DNA of 64,000 nt from Oryza sativa Japonica Group (GCF_034140825.1 NC_089042.1:27030501-27094500), one strand, 5' to 3'; shown: positions 51,507 through 63,713, counted from the first letter of the stretch. Made by a program: numbers and translations. The notes: generated by a model not told the origin, from the sequence alone.

Positions 51507-52799
51507 GGAATAAGATCACCTTGACTCCCTCAACTTACCACCGAATCTAAATCGTATCCCTCAACCGCAATACCAGAAATCACTCCCCAAACTTACAAAA
51601 CCGGTGTAATTTGACTCACTGGGCGGTTTTGGGAGACGGTTTTACTGACGTGGCGCCTACGTGGCAATATTGACCGAGTCTTCGTTCCATGTGGCGATGA
51701 CGTGGCACCTATGTGGCAGTAGAATTAAAAAATATGCGTGGGACCCATTAGTCATTCAAAAAAAGAAATGTGGGCCCACTGACATGTGGGGCCCACATGT
51801 CAGTCCTCCTTCCTCCTCCCTCCCTCCCTCCTCTCTCTTTCTCTCCCCTTCTTCCCCTTCGCCGCCGCTCCCACCTCCACCGCCGCCGCTCCCTACCACC
51901 GGCGAGCTCCAGCCCCTCCCCCGCGCACAGACGGCCGGCGAGCCCCTCCCCCGCGCGCGGACGGCGGCGAGCCCCTCCCCCGCGCGCGGACGGCCGGCGA
52001 CCCCCTCCCCCGCGCGCGGACGGCGGCGAGCCCCTCCCCCGCGCGCGGACGGCGGGTGAGCCTCTCCCCCGCTCGCGGACGGCCGGCGAGCCCCTCCCCC
52101 GCGGGCTGACGGCCGGCGAGCTTCTCCCCCGCGCGCGGACGGCCAGCGAGCCCCTCCCCCACGCGTCGACGGCCAGCGAGCCCCTCCCCACGCGCGGACG
52201 GCCGGCGAGCACCTCCCCCGCGCGCCGACGGCCGGCGAGTTCCTCCCCCGTGCGCTATCGTCGTCGCCGCCGCCACGACGCCTCAGCGCATGGCCGCCTC
52301 CCCCGCGAGTCCCTCTACTGGGCCGCCTCCTCGTCGCCGTCGTCGTCGACCCCCCACTCCCTCCGCACCTACTGCCTCCTCGTCCACCTCCTCTCCCGCA
52401 CCGCCGGATGCCGCCGCCGCTCGCTCTCGCTGTCCCCGCACGCCACCGGCCGAAGGGGAAGAAGGGGAGAGAAAGAGAGAGAAGGGAGAGAGGGAGGAGG
52501 AAGGTCTGTCAGTGGGCCCACATTTCTTTTTGTGTGAATGACTAATGGGTCCCACGCATATTTTTTATTTCTACCGCCACGTAGGTGCCACGTCATCGCC
52601 ACGTGGAACGAAGACTCGGTCAATATTGCCACGTAGGCGCCACGTGGCACCACGTCAGCAAAACCACCTCCCAAAACCGCCCAGGGAGTTAAATTGCACC
52701 GGTTTTGTAAGTTTGGGGAGTCAAGATTTCTGATATTACGGTTGAGGGATACGATTTAGATTCGGTGGTCAGTTGAGGGAGTCAAAGTGATCTTATTCC
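51507..52799. mobile_element. Non-autonomous Mutator-like element (MULE) with long TIRs
   Basis: A 1,293-bp element. Its ends GGAATAAGATCACCTTGACT and AGTCAAAGTGATCTTATTCC start inverted repeats of about 250-300 bp with few mismatches. TTTCTCAAA occurs directly on both sides (51498-51506 and 52800-52808), a perfect 9-bp target duplication as expected for Mutator. The interior is GC-rich and carries a minisatellite; no transposase is visible. The perfect flanks and similar arms suggest a fairly recent insertion. Confidence 0.88.
51925..52250. repeat. About 30-bp GC-rich minisatellite inside the MULE
   Basis: About eleven units of the type GGCCGGCGAGCCCCTCCCCC followed by GCGCGCGGAC, differing by small changes and one-base length shifts. 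Because most units are a multiple of three, several frames stay open; one reads repeated GEPLPRARTA-like peptides. Confidence 0.9.
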
Positions 52800-52829
52800 T
52801 TTCTCAAAAAGAGAGAGGGAGTAAATTTC

Positions 52830-53075
52830 ATAAAACCCCACCTATTATGCCTAGATAGGTATTATGGTTGTAAAGTTTCACGAAAGAACATTATCGATAA
52901 TTTCACATTTGTTAGTTCTACAATCACATCTCAATTTTTTAAGTTTTTTATCCATTGTATAAATGCTACGTCCACTTTGTCAAATTTTGATATAAGACTA
53001 TGTCAAAAGTCAAAATGGATAATGGTGTGGTTTTCGTGAAACTTTAGGACCATAACACCCGGAGTTACATGACAC
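52830..53075. mobile_element. Decayed inverted-repeat element
   Basis: The left arm (AGGTATTATGGTTGTAAAGTTTCACGAAAG) and right arm (TTTCGTGAAACTTTAGGACCATAACACC) are inverse copies with mismatches. The ends and target duplication are not clear. Confidence 0.45.
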
Positions 53076-53115
53076 GTTCCAAAATTTCATGTGGTAACCT
53101 AGACCTTGGATCTAT

Positions 53116-53432
53116 GCCACTACAAATATGCTATTTTAGATAAATACCACTACTATTCACGATGTCGGCTACGTGCCACTGGAATTTGAGTAAATTGGAA
53201 CCATGCCACTCCATCGCGTTTTCCTCAAAAGTCTCCGTAGCCTCAACTATACGTGGAGAAGAAAGAAGAGGGAGGATGGAGAAAGATGGAACTGACATGT
53301 TGGTTCCACGTCTAGGGGTCTGACGAAAAACGCGACGGAGTGGCATGGTTCAGTTTCCTCAAATTCCAGTGGCACGTAGCCGATATCTTGAATAGTAGTG
53401 TTATTTATCTAAAATGGCATATTTTTAGTGGC
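53116..53432. mobile_element. Inverted-repeat MITE, about 317 bp
   Basis: Arms of about 110 bp begin GCCACTACAAATATGCTATTT and end AAATGGCATATTTTTAGTGGC. They continue through GGCTACGTGCCACTGGAATTTGAG and CATGCCACTCC before a short unique centre. The direct target repeat is not obvious. The long arms favour a Mutator-type origin. Confidence 0.65.
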
Positions 53433-53600
53433 AATGAGCAAGAGCCAAGAGCATACAAGAAGTAGTAATTGAAAGGGATAAATAAGACAAAACAAGAACA
53501 ATTTAACAGCAGCATATTGACATATATCTATCCAAAGACAAAACTGCAAGCTACGCTGGAAATCGAATTTCTGGAGCAAGTCGCCTCAACAATGTAAATA

Positions 53601-55227
53601 ATCTGCCTTTAAAATTTTCTTTTACAGAACAAAACTTCAAATGCAGTTTTTGTCAGACTGGTTGAAGAATACCTCTGCAAAATACATTGTTTTTTAGGAC
53701 TGTCAAACTGGTTGAAGACAACCTTTGCAAGTTGCAACAAGTCCAGAGTTCTTCCAAACCACATGGCAGAAGGATGGTGATGAGATAACAAATTAACAAT
53801 AGCTAGTAATCTAATGAACAAATCTGAGTGCACACGGCATTCTTTTTGTTCATCTTTTGGAAAATCAGTTGCTGAGAAAATCTTTATGCAAAGGAGCATC
53901 CTCTTCCTCTGCCTCAAAGTCCTCCTCTTGGAGACCTTTGAGGGAGAAGAAGATGAAGTCCTTGAATATCACTTGATGGTTCTTGTCTGATAAGAAGCCA
54001 TGCAAATGCCTGGGTTTATAAAGGCCACAAAGGATGCTAATGGATTCTCCAAATCAGGTGAGTCATCTCTTCAAATCAGAGAGATGTTCATATTCTTTTA
54101 CATCCTTGTCCAAGTTGCACCAGCTGGAGTCTCTTACTTTAGGAGCTTGGACTTTGGACAGCACAAAGAATATTTATCTTGTAGAGGCAGTATAGCATAA
54201 TTAGTGAGCAGTGATGAGTGATCTAAAGTTCGGTGGTGAATGCTTCATCTCTTCTTCACAGTATTTTAGAGAAGATAATATGGAAGGTGCAAGATGATAG
54301 TTTGCATATAACATGTTTACATTATAATAAAATCTTCATCCAGAACACTAAATCAGAATTATCTTGTGTTTTGTTATAGAAAAGTGCACTAACATGCAGC
54401 CGGAGCCTGCATCACTAAAGCTGAGGCTGTGAGGCATGAGGGAAAACCATGTATAGGTAATATCTGTGAAAGTAACTACAAAAGATTTGGATAAGTAGCT
54501 TTCAGATAACAGTTGCATGAGGCATCCAAGAAAGTTAATGCTTTTGGAGATTCTGCAAAATCTTCAGGCTGGTTGCTGTCACAAAGTTGACCCTGGCAAG
54601 GAGCAAAGAGCCAAGAGCATACAAGTAGCAGCAAAGCAAATCCTTGCATGGAACAGGAAAGGCCATGAACCATAGTCTAATTTGACATTCTCACATTCCT
54701 CTGCATACTTCACGTGTCTAACAATGACAACCACATAAGTTGCGAATATATTGATATGTTGCTGTGAGAATGTGTTAATGAGACTATGCAGTTCAACTAC
54801 AAATTTGAAATTCTTTCTTTTTGTTGTTACCTAGTTGATGCAAGATATTATCAAGGGAAATGGGTAGAGGAAATTTGATCAATAGAATACACTACGCTGA
54901 TCAATGTTCCTGGCTATGACTTCAACACAAATTCAGTAGCACACTGCCAAATATACAGCACAGCAGATGGACTCACAGTACATAGACCCAGCATTCCAGA
55001 AGTACAGCAAAACCTTTGGCTTCAATGCTTCACCATGTCTGTATTGTTAAACACTAACCACTTGATATACAAACAACACCAGTTACTCATGACCGAAAAT
55101 TTGGCTGGAAATTTCAGCCGAGAAAACTATTATATCATCTAACATTTGTCCTACTTTTCTTTCCTCCCAAGATTTTGCCACTTTTAGGTGAGGTTCTGAA
55201 GGTTATAGAAGGATTGGGAGGAATGCG
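53601..55227. other. Interval with weak coding signals
   Basis: Contains two minus-strand open frames, at 53609-53917 (no domain) and at 54476-54673 (listed separately). TATA-like TTTATAAA lies at 54016-54023 and can be read on both strands. No supported gene. Confidence 0.4.
54476..54673 (-). CDS. Possible small secreted peptide, 65 residues
   Basis: The ATG-started frame begins with a convincing signal peptide: a hydrophobic core FALLLLVCSWLFA and a likely cleavage after PCQG. The mature part would be about 36 residues with three Cys (LCDS, SCNC). I do not recognise a family. No promoter or splice signals prove that it is expressed, and a frame this short can arise by chance. It may also be one exon of a longer gene. 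Confidence 0.25.
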   Translation of the reverse strand: MVHGLSCSMQGFALLLLVCSWLFAPCQGQLCDSNQPEDFAESPKALTFLDASCNCYLKATYPNLL

Positions 55228-57825
55228 CTATGGGTTATGACTTGTACGTTGCTCAATCTTCTTCCTCTCAGTGAACCTTTGTTCCAGGCCAAACTCTTCA
55301 GCAAATGCTTCTATGTCGGTTGCAATTTCAGAGCAGCCCTTTCGACCGACAATATGTGGGGGTTCAGTGCCGCATCGCTCCAGCCCCATAGCACTGCCGA
55401 TTTGGCTGTGTAAGTCTTCCAGTTCCTCCATGGCCACAGTTTGCCTTTTCATTCCCATCTCGAGGTCCACACTCATCTTCGGCGGACTTAGTGCCCGCCC
55501 CATACCGAGTGATGAGGGGAAGGTGGCAGAATCTTCCTTTACTTTTGCCCTGAAGTTGTTTCTGGAGCTGGGGATTCTTGAACACAGGATCTCAATGAAA
55601 TTCTGGACCAGTCCACGGTTATGAGGATTCGTTTTCCTATCGTAGCGGTATCGGAAGTTCTCATAAGTTGTCTGCAATTATTAATATTGGATGAGCATTG
55701 AATACGGTAGCTTGTACATAAATTGTAAATAAAACTAATTTGTGCATCTACTGAAGAAACACTGACCTGATTGGTAGAAATCAAGTAGAGGTGGAATGAG
55801 GTCAACCCTCCAACAAACCACACAGCAATAAATGTGTACAAGATGAGAATGCCAGAGACAGGAGATTTCATGATAGCTCTCCCTAATTTGCATCTATGTG
55901 TGTCCATTATTATCCTGAGATCGACCCAACAGAATGCAAACACATATACGCATAGTAAAGTTGTTGAAGACACAAACATAAAGAAGAATCGGTAGTTTCT
56001 CTGCAAGATAATCAAAAGGCATAATTAGTAGAATAATGCATGATTATTACTAGTATTTTGTAGCAGACCAATACACCCTAAACATTACGAGAAAATAATA
56101 CAGCTAGTGATCTCGTTGACACAAAGTAATATATACCTTTCCAATGCATTGGCCTACCCAAGGGCAGTGGTGATCAAAACGTTCAACACAGTTGTTGCAG
56201 ATTGAGCAATGGGAGCACCTTGGTGGACGATATAGCATACATGTATGGCAATATTTGACCTTGACTAAAACACCATTAACAAGAACATCTTTGGTGAGAG
56301 GTAAACCCGTCGAACCATGTTGACCACCTGGCCACTCTGATAAGTTGGAGGATTCACCAACATCTTCAGGTTCTGGTGGATGAGCATTTCGAGGAATAAT
56401 TCCAGGATCCCGGCCAGATGTGAGAAGCAGAAGGACAATAATCTGCACATAAGAGCAACAGTAGATTGGTTATATTGCCAAATTACAGACGCAGCTGCCA
56501 TCCTGCTTCCCATAAATATACAATTAATATGACCTTCTATCCTAGTGCCCTATGGATTGCGTTATCCTAAACATGGTGAAAAAAAATGCAAAGGAGTGAT
56601 GCTCCTAGAGGATGACATGACAAGATATTCTTAAGAAAGATTTGTAACATATGACAAGAATGTGATTATTATCATGGTGCATCAGCATGGCTGTGGTAGG
56701 CCTATGAGAGATGACTTTAAATTTCTGAAAAGGAATAAAAACGATCTATAATGGTTGTGTAGTTGACTGTATGTACTTGTCTCACAAACTTACATATGCT
56801 GTAAAGATGATAGCTACTGATGCAACCCAACCTCCAATTTGGTTGTGGTACTCATGGTCAAGCTGTCCAGAAATAACAGCAGCAAAGAGGATCACTGGAA
56901 TTACAATTAAACACACTGTGAGTATGAGTGACCTCACATCAGGCCCAAAAATAAGTCTCCCTCCAAGGAAAAATATCTGCAAGAACAAACAAAGAACACA
57001 TGAGTTCTTTTCCTATAGAAGCATTAAGAAGAAGACCATAACCATAAAAAGCTAAAAAGAGAATATAGTTATCAATTAAACTCCAATTTCCACTTGTAGT
57101 TAATAAGAACTGCATTTATAATCTTAGTAATGAATCTAATAAGCCCATGCTAGTACATAAAGAGAACAAAAATAGATGAGTTTATTAACCTGAAAACGTA
57201 TGAATATGCCAGTGTCCGGGTTAGGAAAATATGCATCAGTTCAAGTTTATAAAAAGAACTCCTCTGAAGTTTCGATTTCTACTTCTCACTCATTTTGTGT
57301 AGCCAATAAATATCATATATATACAACAGAGCTCCAATTGTTGATGTGTTTATAAAGAAGATGCATAAATGCATCAATGCCTACCATCTATCACTCTCAG
57401 TATGACAGTCTCCATGAGAACGAAACATCTCATGTATGTCATGGTACTTGACAGAATGACAGCACACATCAACAAACACCTAAACAGTTGACACACACAT
57501 GTCTTCTGTACCTTAACCCTTTATGACACCTAGTATCCACACCATTATGACCACTTGACCAAATTCTCAGATACCATTATTAACACCATCATACCAGTCA
57601 AACACTCAACAGAGTCACAGAAAACATGGATTTATCTCCCCCTTAATTCACCAAATTTATCATAAATTTGCAGAATCACAAACCAATAAAGAGTATAATA
57701 AGCAAGAAGTTCCTTACATTGCTCCCCTTCCACCCCTGGTACACCCGCCGCGGCGGCGCGTCGGCGTCCATGATCCGCCGGTTGGAATCCGACAGTGGCG
57801 CCTTCCCCTGCATCCTCCCTTCCAT
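55228..57825 (-). CDS. DHHC-type protein S-acyltransferase
   Basis: Membrane enzyme that attaches palmitate to Cys of target proteins. Five exons, 57825-57718, 56976-56794, 56442-56137, 56000-55767 and 55671-55228, join in frame to 424 residues. Two membrane helices are in exon 2 ([20 protein letters not shown] and the following stretch). The Cys-rich domain in exon 3 reads [18 protein letters not shown] and then [16 protein letters not shown], with the catalytic DHHC intact. Exon 4 has the last two helices and the TTxE motif completed by exon 5 ([11 protein letters not shown]). Plant members sit in the Golgi, plasma membrane or tonoplast. The start is the ATG at 57825; upstream sequence to about 58100 is leader and promoter. 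Confidence 0.93.
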
Positions 57826-58721
57826 CTCCACACCTGCAAAGACTGTCCCCAAGAACCCCCCACAAGCTCACCAAAGCAGCCTCATCGAACTCGCAAAACC
57901 CCAAATCTTCAGCGTCCCAAAGCCAAAACCCAGGTCACGAGAAAACCTCAAATATTCCGAGATTTGACGAAATGGGCACCCACCCCACCACCTGCAAGAT
58001 CAAGAATCAGGCGGCTCTCACGGATCCCAGCAAGAGAGGAGATGCATCGAACGAGTCGGCGTGAGACGGCGAGGCCTACCTGGAGAACAGGGTCCGCTTC
58101 TCCGGAAGCAATGGGGGACGAGAGCTCGAGAGCTGGAGGCGGCGAGAGGATCGGCGGCGCGTGGTGGTGATGTCACCTTGGGATCGCAAGAAGGAAGAAG
58201 CCAAAGACAAGAGTTTTGAAGGGGAGTGGAATGATTTCCACTGGTTCTGAATTTCTGAAGACTGAACTGAACTGACTCTTTTTCATTTCAACCCCCCAAA
58301 AACTATCTATTTCTGCATGATAGATTTCTAGGAGCCGTTTGCAGTAAATTATTTGCATTTTCATCCTCAAGAAATGGTAAAGTAGTGCTTGCAAGCGTGC
58401 AGGAGAAAAAAGATGGAAGGAACCTGAGTTGGAAAAGACATAGGAAGATAGTAAGCTGCTAAAAAAAGGCTGCAAACTTGTTGGCCTCCATGAGGACATG
58501 AACTCAGAGCAGTGTGTTTAAAGGCAAAGGGAACAAGCTTTGGTTGCAGTGCAAGTTGCATTGCACACCATCATCCAACCCAATTTGATAGATCATACTA
58601 TTATATGATGCCACTAGGAAAATATTACTCCCTCAGATTATGAATGTTGTTTTCACCTTCTCAATTCTTTTGCTAAATGCAAGTTATTTTGGGACTTCCA
58701 GTCTTCCAGGCACTTTTGCAA

Positions 58722-58880
58722 CTATTATTTCATACTATTTGACATTGTTAAATAAATGCTACCTCTCTCACGAATAAATGACACTTTATTTTTAATGCGA
58801 TATATATAAAAGAAAATCCGACTCTATTATTTCATATTTGACCTTGCTAAATAAATGCTACCCCTCACAAATAAATGGTG
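58722..58880. repeat. Imperfect tandem duplication
   Basis: TATTATTTCATA-TTTGAC-TTG-TAAATAAATGCTACC-CTC-CGAATAAATG occurs at about 58724-58790 and again at about 58825-58877 with a few changes. Confidence 0.7.
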
Positions 58881-59299
58881 CGTCGAAAAGATATGATATA
58901 ATAAATGAAGCAAATTTGAGTCATTTGAGTGGTTTCCTTAATTTACGCGCACAAGTCTAAAACGATTGGTATTTACAATCAAAGTGAGTACCAAACTTTG
59001 TTTTTCATTACACTTAGGTTCATTTTCCATTACATTACTCACCTTTCACACTTTAATTCAAACCTCTACAGAGGGAGGGAAAAAAAAGGAAGACAAAAGC
59101 ATAGTCAAAAGTATCATCAGTCAAGTGCTCTTTCTTGCAACAAGTGCCGTGGTTATCGGCTAGTGGACATTGTGTTTTAGTACTATTGTATAATGCTCGG
59201 AATGAACAGGACAAAAGTAAGATTTCTGTCCATCTATGATGAATTGCCTGCAGGAACAGAAGCTATGACTGATAAGCCGTTGAAAAATGAATGATGCAA

Positions 59300-59450
59300 C
59301 CAAAAAAAGTTCAAATAAAAAAATTTATATATACTGTTAGCAATTTAAAAGCTAAGGTTGAAAAAGAAAGTGACTAAGATAAGTTTTAAAATCAACTCTA
59401 TTAAGTTTTAAAATTCAAATTTTAGTTACGGCTGATAAGCCAACGAATAC
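59300..59450. mobile_element. Remnant of a dispersed rice MITE
   Basis: Contains TATATATACTGTTAGCAATTTAAAAGCTAAGG and GTTTTAAAATTCAAATTTTAGTTACGGCTGATAAGCC. The same order of motifs appears at 61200-61400. Ends not defined. Confidence 0.4.
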
Positions 59451-61199
59451 ATAAGAAATGAGTAGCAAAGGCCTTCTCTTGCTACCACAATCCACAATTC
59501 CACATATGGATTGGCTGAATGAACCACAATGTCCAAGATGTTATAGATAGTTCTCTTTTTGAACTATTCTTTTCTTTTTTTGAGAGGTGGCGTGGACAAA
59601 TTAAGCTGGTGAAAGTGCAGGTTGCCATTGTTAAGGGAGAATTGAGTGTCTATAGTGCTAATGCTTTTTGATTAATAAGTCTTATTTCTTTCTGGAAAGC
59701 CTAACAGGCACTTGAAAGAAGGGCAATGACCAGGAAACAGTGAACATATGTTATTGCTAAATGAGCATTGGTCATTTTGTAGAACAACAAAACTAGGCCT
59801 GCCTGGAAAGACCAAAATAAAGAAAACAGATGTTTTGTATCCTCCATATGATGTTTCTTTAGATAGAGATCTCTATGATCCAGCTTTGAGAAGAAATCTA
59901 AACAGAGTTCTTACAGAAAAGGGAAAACAAACACATGTTAGTTCCAACATCTAAGCATGTATTTAGAGATTACTTGAATAGTCACAGCATAATATAGCTC
60001 TCTAAGTACATAAATCTGCATGATAATTGTTCATACAAATTGTGGTACTCATCCTAAAAGGAACAAGACCACATGCTCAAACCATTTTAGGTGAAAAATG
60101 TTCTCAAAATGCCCAAAATATTTGTCTTTGGGTCAGTAGTCAGCACAACTGCTTTAAATACGTGTAGAAAAAACATCATGCTACTTAGCAAGGAAGTACC
60201 CGAGTAGATTATTGTAACCACTTCCTTTCACCTTTTTTCCTTTACAGCTGAAGAACTTGATCTGCTCTATCTCATTCGACAAACGTACACATGCAGGGAA
60301 CTCTTTGTCGTACAAGCATTTGCAACTCTTCCCCCTTTCCATGCATCATCATCATCATCTCCAAAGTAGAAGATATATCATCACCAACTTGATCCAAATC
60401 AGAAGCCAAAAATTTTTAGATAATAGAAATGAGTTACATCTCCGGCCTCTGCCAATGGGCACACACCCAACAAGTTTCAGAAGAATTAAAAATAGACGTG
60501 ATAAGACAAACCCCCAACTTCTGCCAATAAAAGAATCAACTAAAATAACGTTTTCAAAATCACATAGATTCTAGCATGAAATTCTATATGAGCCAAGAAG
60601 CCCAAATTTGGGCGAAGATAAAACATGTCACCCAAAAATACTGCTTGAAATTGAAAAAACAAATTCAGAGACAAACATGCTTGAAAGGAAGAATTTTCTT
60701 ATAATTCAGAGCATGCAAAACACACATGTTTATATATGGTTGCTGCTATATGTGATCACCTTTACTGCTGCACTAAGCAAGCTCCAGATACGGTGGTGTT
60801 CTAGCTTGTTGCTGACAATGGAGCAGACCAATGATTTGCATCAGAGTTCAGATACATATGGAGCTACAGAAAAGTGCAACACGAATCAGATAAAGGAATG
60901 CAGTTAGGCAGGCATGTTATGTATGCTGATAGATCGAAACGTATCGAAGATGTGATCAGCATGCAGTAGGTCATGGCTTCACGTAAGCAGCAAAAATTGA
61001 GGTGTTCAGATAATTAAGCTACTTTATAATAGTCTGCTTAATTCATCCAAAGCACAAAGCAAAATGAAAGGTGTAGTTTCTTATCTTGGCATGAATCACA
61101 ATGAAACACGCTATTAAATAATTAGACTGTATACATCCTTTAGGTGTAGAAACCAGTTTAATCCATTATCTAAAATAAATAAATAAATAATCAACTGGA

Positions 61200-61400
61200 C
61201 TGCCGCTTATTACGGACCATCGTTTCGCTACGGTATATTTGCAAACGAAAAGTAATTTGTGAATAAAACTTTTATATACGTGCTCTTAATGATCTAAAAG
61301 CAAAGGCTGAAAAATAAACTTCGATGAAAAAACCTCAAAATCAGCTCCAAATTTAAGGTTGAAAATTCAAATTTTAGCTAATTAATAAGCATATGTATAA
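61200..61400. mobile_element. Remnant of the same dispersed rice MITE
   Basis: TTGCAAACGAAAAGTAATTTGTGAATAAAACTTTTATATACGTGCTC, then ATCTAAAAGCAAAGGCTGAAAAATAAACTTCGATG, then AAAATTCAAATTTTAGCTAATTAATAAGC. This motif order is very common between rice genes. Confidence 0.5.
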
Positions 61401-61728
61401 GTAAAATATAATGCCTTTAGAGGAATAGTATTAGTAATATGCATCCTTTGGCTTTAAGTAACTCATCAACAGTAGAAATTTAATTGAATTGCCATATGGT
61501 CAACCCTCAGTGCAAAACCAGTATAGATAATGTGAGATCTTGGAACAGGTGTCCTTAGCTTTTGTTGTCAAAGTCCAAATAACAATGCTTCTCTAATTGG
61601 TATATGTCGAGCCTTTTGCTTTTTATCTATGCCTCCAAAGTTTCCTTGCTTAATCTGAAGTTTTGGACTGCTTAATGACAGGTTGCATGCACACTAATCC
61701 CACCTCTTTGTTGAGACTTTCTCTCCTC

Positions 61729-61735
61729 TATAAAT
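61729..61735 (+). promoter_or_regulatory. TATA box of the DUF761-like gene
   Basis: CTCTCCTCTATAAATGAACTC gives a good TATAAAT about 270 bp before the start codon, so a leader of about 240 nt is expected. The leader contains five copies of the TTCAG unit (about 61813-61837). Confidence 0.65.
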
Positions 61736-61997
61736 GAACTCATGTGCCCTTAGGACAAGGCACATGTCTCTGAACCTCCTGAACCCTCTTGCTGTCTCAT
61801 CCATGCAAAGTACAGTTCAGTTCAGTTCAGTTCAGTAATCTGCTACACATCTGAAACTGATTAGTGATTTCTTGTCTCCTGATCATCTGTAGTCTGTAGA
61901 ACAATCCTGTTTTCTATTCTATTTTGTTTGTTGCATTTGGCATCATCATCTGGAAGAGAGAGTTATCTCCAGCTTAATTAATTTGATCGGTCTAGCC

Positions 61998-62513
61998 ATG
62001 AAGAAGATGAGGAAGGTGGCCGAGTTCTTGAGGAAGGCGGTGGTGGCGCTGAGGGGGAAGGCCAGCGTGCTCAGGGCGAGGCTCCTCTTCCTCGCCTCGC
62101 TCCGCCGCAGGACGGCGGTGGTCGGAGCCATCTCGCACCACCTTCGCGCGCTCATGCCGGGCAACGCTCCGGCGCCGGCGCCGGACGGCGGCCGCCTCCC
62201 AGCGGCGGAGGACGACGACGAGCAGATGGCGCTCGACGACGTCGCTGGCCTCTCCGAGCTGGCCACCTTGTTCCAAGAAGTCGACGACGACGACGACGGC
62301 GCGCGCTACCCCGACTGGACACACTCGATGTTCGACGACGACGACGACGGCGAGGGCGGCGGCGAGGAGGCCGTGTCGGTGATGGAGGTGATCAGGAGGC
62401 GGCGGGAGGGGGACGGGGAGGAGTTCGACATGGAGGAGGAGATCGACCACGCCGCCGACATGTTCATACGGCGAGTCCGCCACCGCATGGCCGCCAACCG
62501 CCGGAGCTTTTAG
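61998..62513 (+). CDS. Small DUF761-like protein
   Basis: Single exon, 171 residues, started at the ATG at 61998; an upstream in-frame TTG is not a start. The N-terminus is basic and helical (MKKMRKVAEFLRKAVVALRGKA), the middle is acidic with Asp runs, and the C-terminus is EEIDHAADMFIRRVRHRMAA. That last stretch matches the DUF761 signature (xxEIDxxAxxFIxxF/R). The family, also called cotton-fibre-expressed proteins, is plant-specific, and its biochemical role is not established. The basic start and acidic middle suggest a soluble, partly disordered protein. Confidence 0.8.
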   Translation: MKKMRKVAEFLRKAVVALRGKASVLRARLLFLASLRRRTAVVGAISHHLRALMPGNAPAPAPDGGRLPAAEDDDEQMALDDVAGLSELATLFQEVDDDDDGARYPDWTHSMFDDDDDGEGGGEEAVSVMEVIRRRREGDGEEFDMEEEIDHAADMFIRRVRHRMAANRRSF

Positions 62514-63129
62514 TTAACCCGTCGGTGATGGTGGATTAGTCCATTAATTATTAATTACCCTGAAGATTTATCATGTCTGGAATTAATTTCAGCGTGTGAT
62601 ATTTTAGCTTTGATTTGTTTTTTTTTTTGCTTCAGATTGAATTAATTTGGCTGAGGCAAATTGATCAGTGGTGGGTCATCTACCACTGGCTCTAATCCCT
62701 GTTCTGATCTTTTGTTCTTACAAGAATAATGCTTTCTAATAGCGGATTGCAATCACCTACCAAGCATGCTTACTTCTCAAGTTACTATACTATAAATTAC
62801 ACCCATCCACTAAAATGATATATTATGGATGCAATTTACTCTTATAAAAATCATGTCTCATGCCTAAGGTGCAGTGATGTGGAATTCACCCCCACCCTGT
62901 CAGCTAGGAGATTTCCCTTCATGTCGGCACCTGCGGCGCCCCTGCAAAGCCCCTCATCCCTAACCCGCGAAGGCACGGATGATCTGACTGCAATCAAGGC
63001 CCTGTGACGTGGTCCCTTCTCCCCTTCCCTCCAACGCTAACCCAACCCAACTCTAACACAGAGCCTCAAGCACCAACGGTAGATGGGATTGCGGAAGGGA
63101 GAACAAGCACGATAGGGAAGAAGGAGCCT

Positions 63130-63236
63130 ATCCTCTGACTTAACTGCTGTGCAGTTCAGTCACTGACATGTGGGCCATAGCAAAGTGGGACCCACATGTC
63201 AGTGACTCAACTGCATGTGCAGTTAAGTCAGAGGAT
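63130..63236. repeat. Palindromic hairpin of about 107 bp
   Basis: ATCCTCTGACTTAACTGC...CACTGACATGTGGG and its inverse copy GGGACCCACATGTCAGTGACTC...GCAGTTAAGTCAGAGGAT pair over about 47 bp around a 12-bp loop, with about four mismatches. It resembles a MITE or a snap-back element, but no target duplication is clear. Confidence 0.7.
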
Positions 63237-63713
63237 CTGCTTCCCCTCGATCCATGTCCCCAGAGCTCGGTCCCGCCGCCAAAGCTCAATTTCCACCCTT
63301 GACCTTGATCCCGCTACCGGAGCTTGGTCCGTGCCATTGGAGCTCAATCCGCCACTGTCGAGCTTTAGCGCGCACCGCCAAGCTTGGTTCACGAAGGGGA
63401 AGAGGCAGAGGGAGGTGAGGAAGGCACTGAGGCAGGAGACGATGCCCACAGAAATGGAGAGAGAGGACAGGCAAGGGAAGGGAAAAAATAGGGTAGGATG
63501 ACTGACACGTGGGTCTGCTAGTAGGTTAGGGTTATATATGTAGCTATTGTTTTTTTGTTATTACAGGGTTTAAAAAGTAAAAAGAAAATGTTGATCTTTT
63601 AATAAAAAATTATGGAAGGGCTAGCAGACAAGAAATTAAGGGTGGAACAAAAGAAGTATTAGTAGTGCCCTCAATTAAAACGCAAATACTAGAGAAGGAC
63701 CTAATATCAAATA

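Larger units (their letters stand above)
50258..53600. other. Transposon-rich intergenic cluster
   Basis: Holds a Stowaway, a 1.29 kb Mutator-like element, and two further inverted-repeat elements. A GC-rich patch at 51060-51420 gives Arg/Gly-rich frames on both strands without a domain; it may be a gene remnant. No supported gene. Confidence 0.6.
57826..61727. other. 3.9 kb interval without a supported gene
   Basis: The first 300 bp is the promoter and leader of the DHHC gene. The rest is AT-rich, with a short duplication (58722-58880), two remnants of one dispersed repeat (59300-59450, 61200-61400) and a half-Stowaway end near 58627. Open frames at 59748 and 60257 show no domain. Confidence 0.55.

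Noticed and set aside
51770-52537. 255-codon Pro/Arg-rich open frame in the MULE
   Set aside because: It spans the minisatellite and both arms; the open frame follows from the repeat unit length. It was kept only as part of the element.
60257-60907. Two open frames of about 100 codons upstream of the DUF761-like gene
   Set aside because: AT-rich, without domains or regular codon use; most likely chance.
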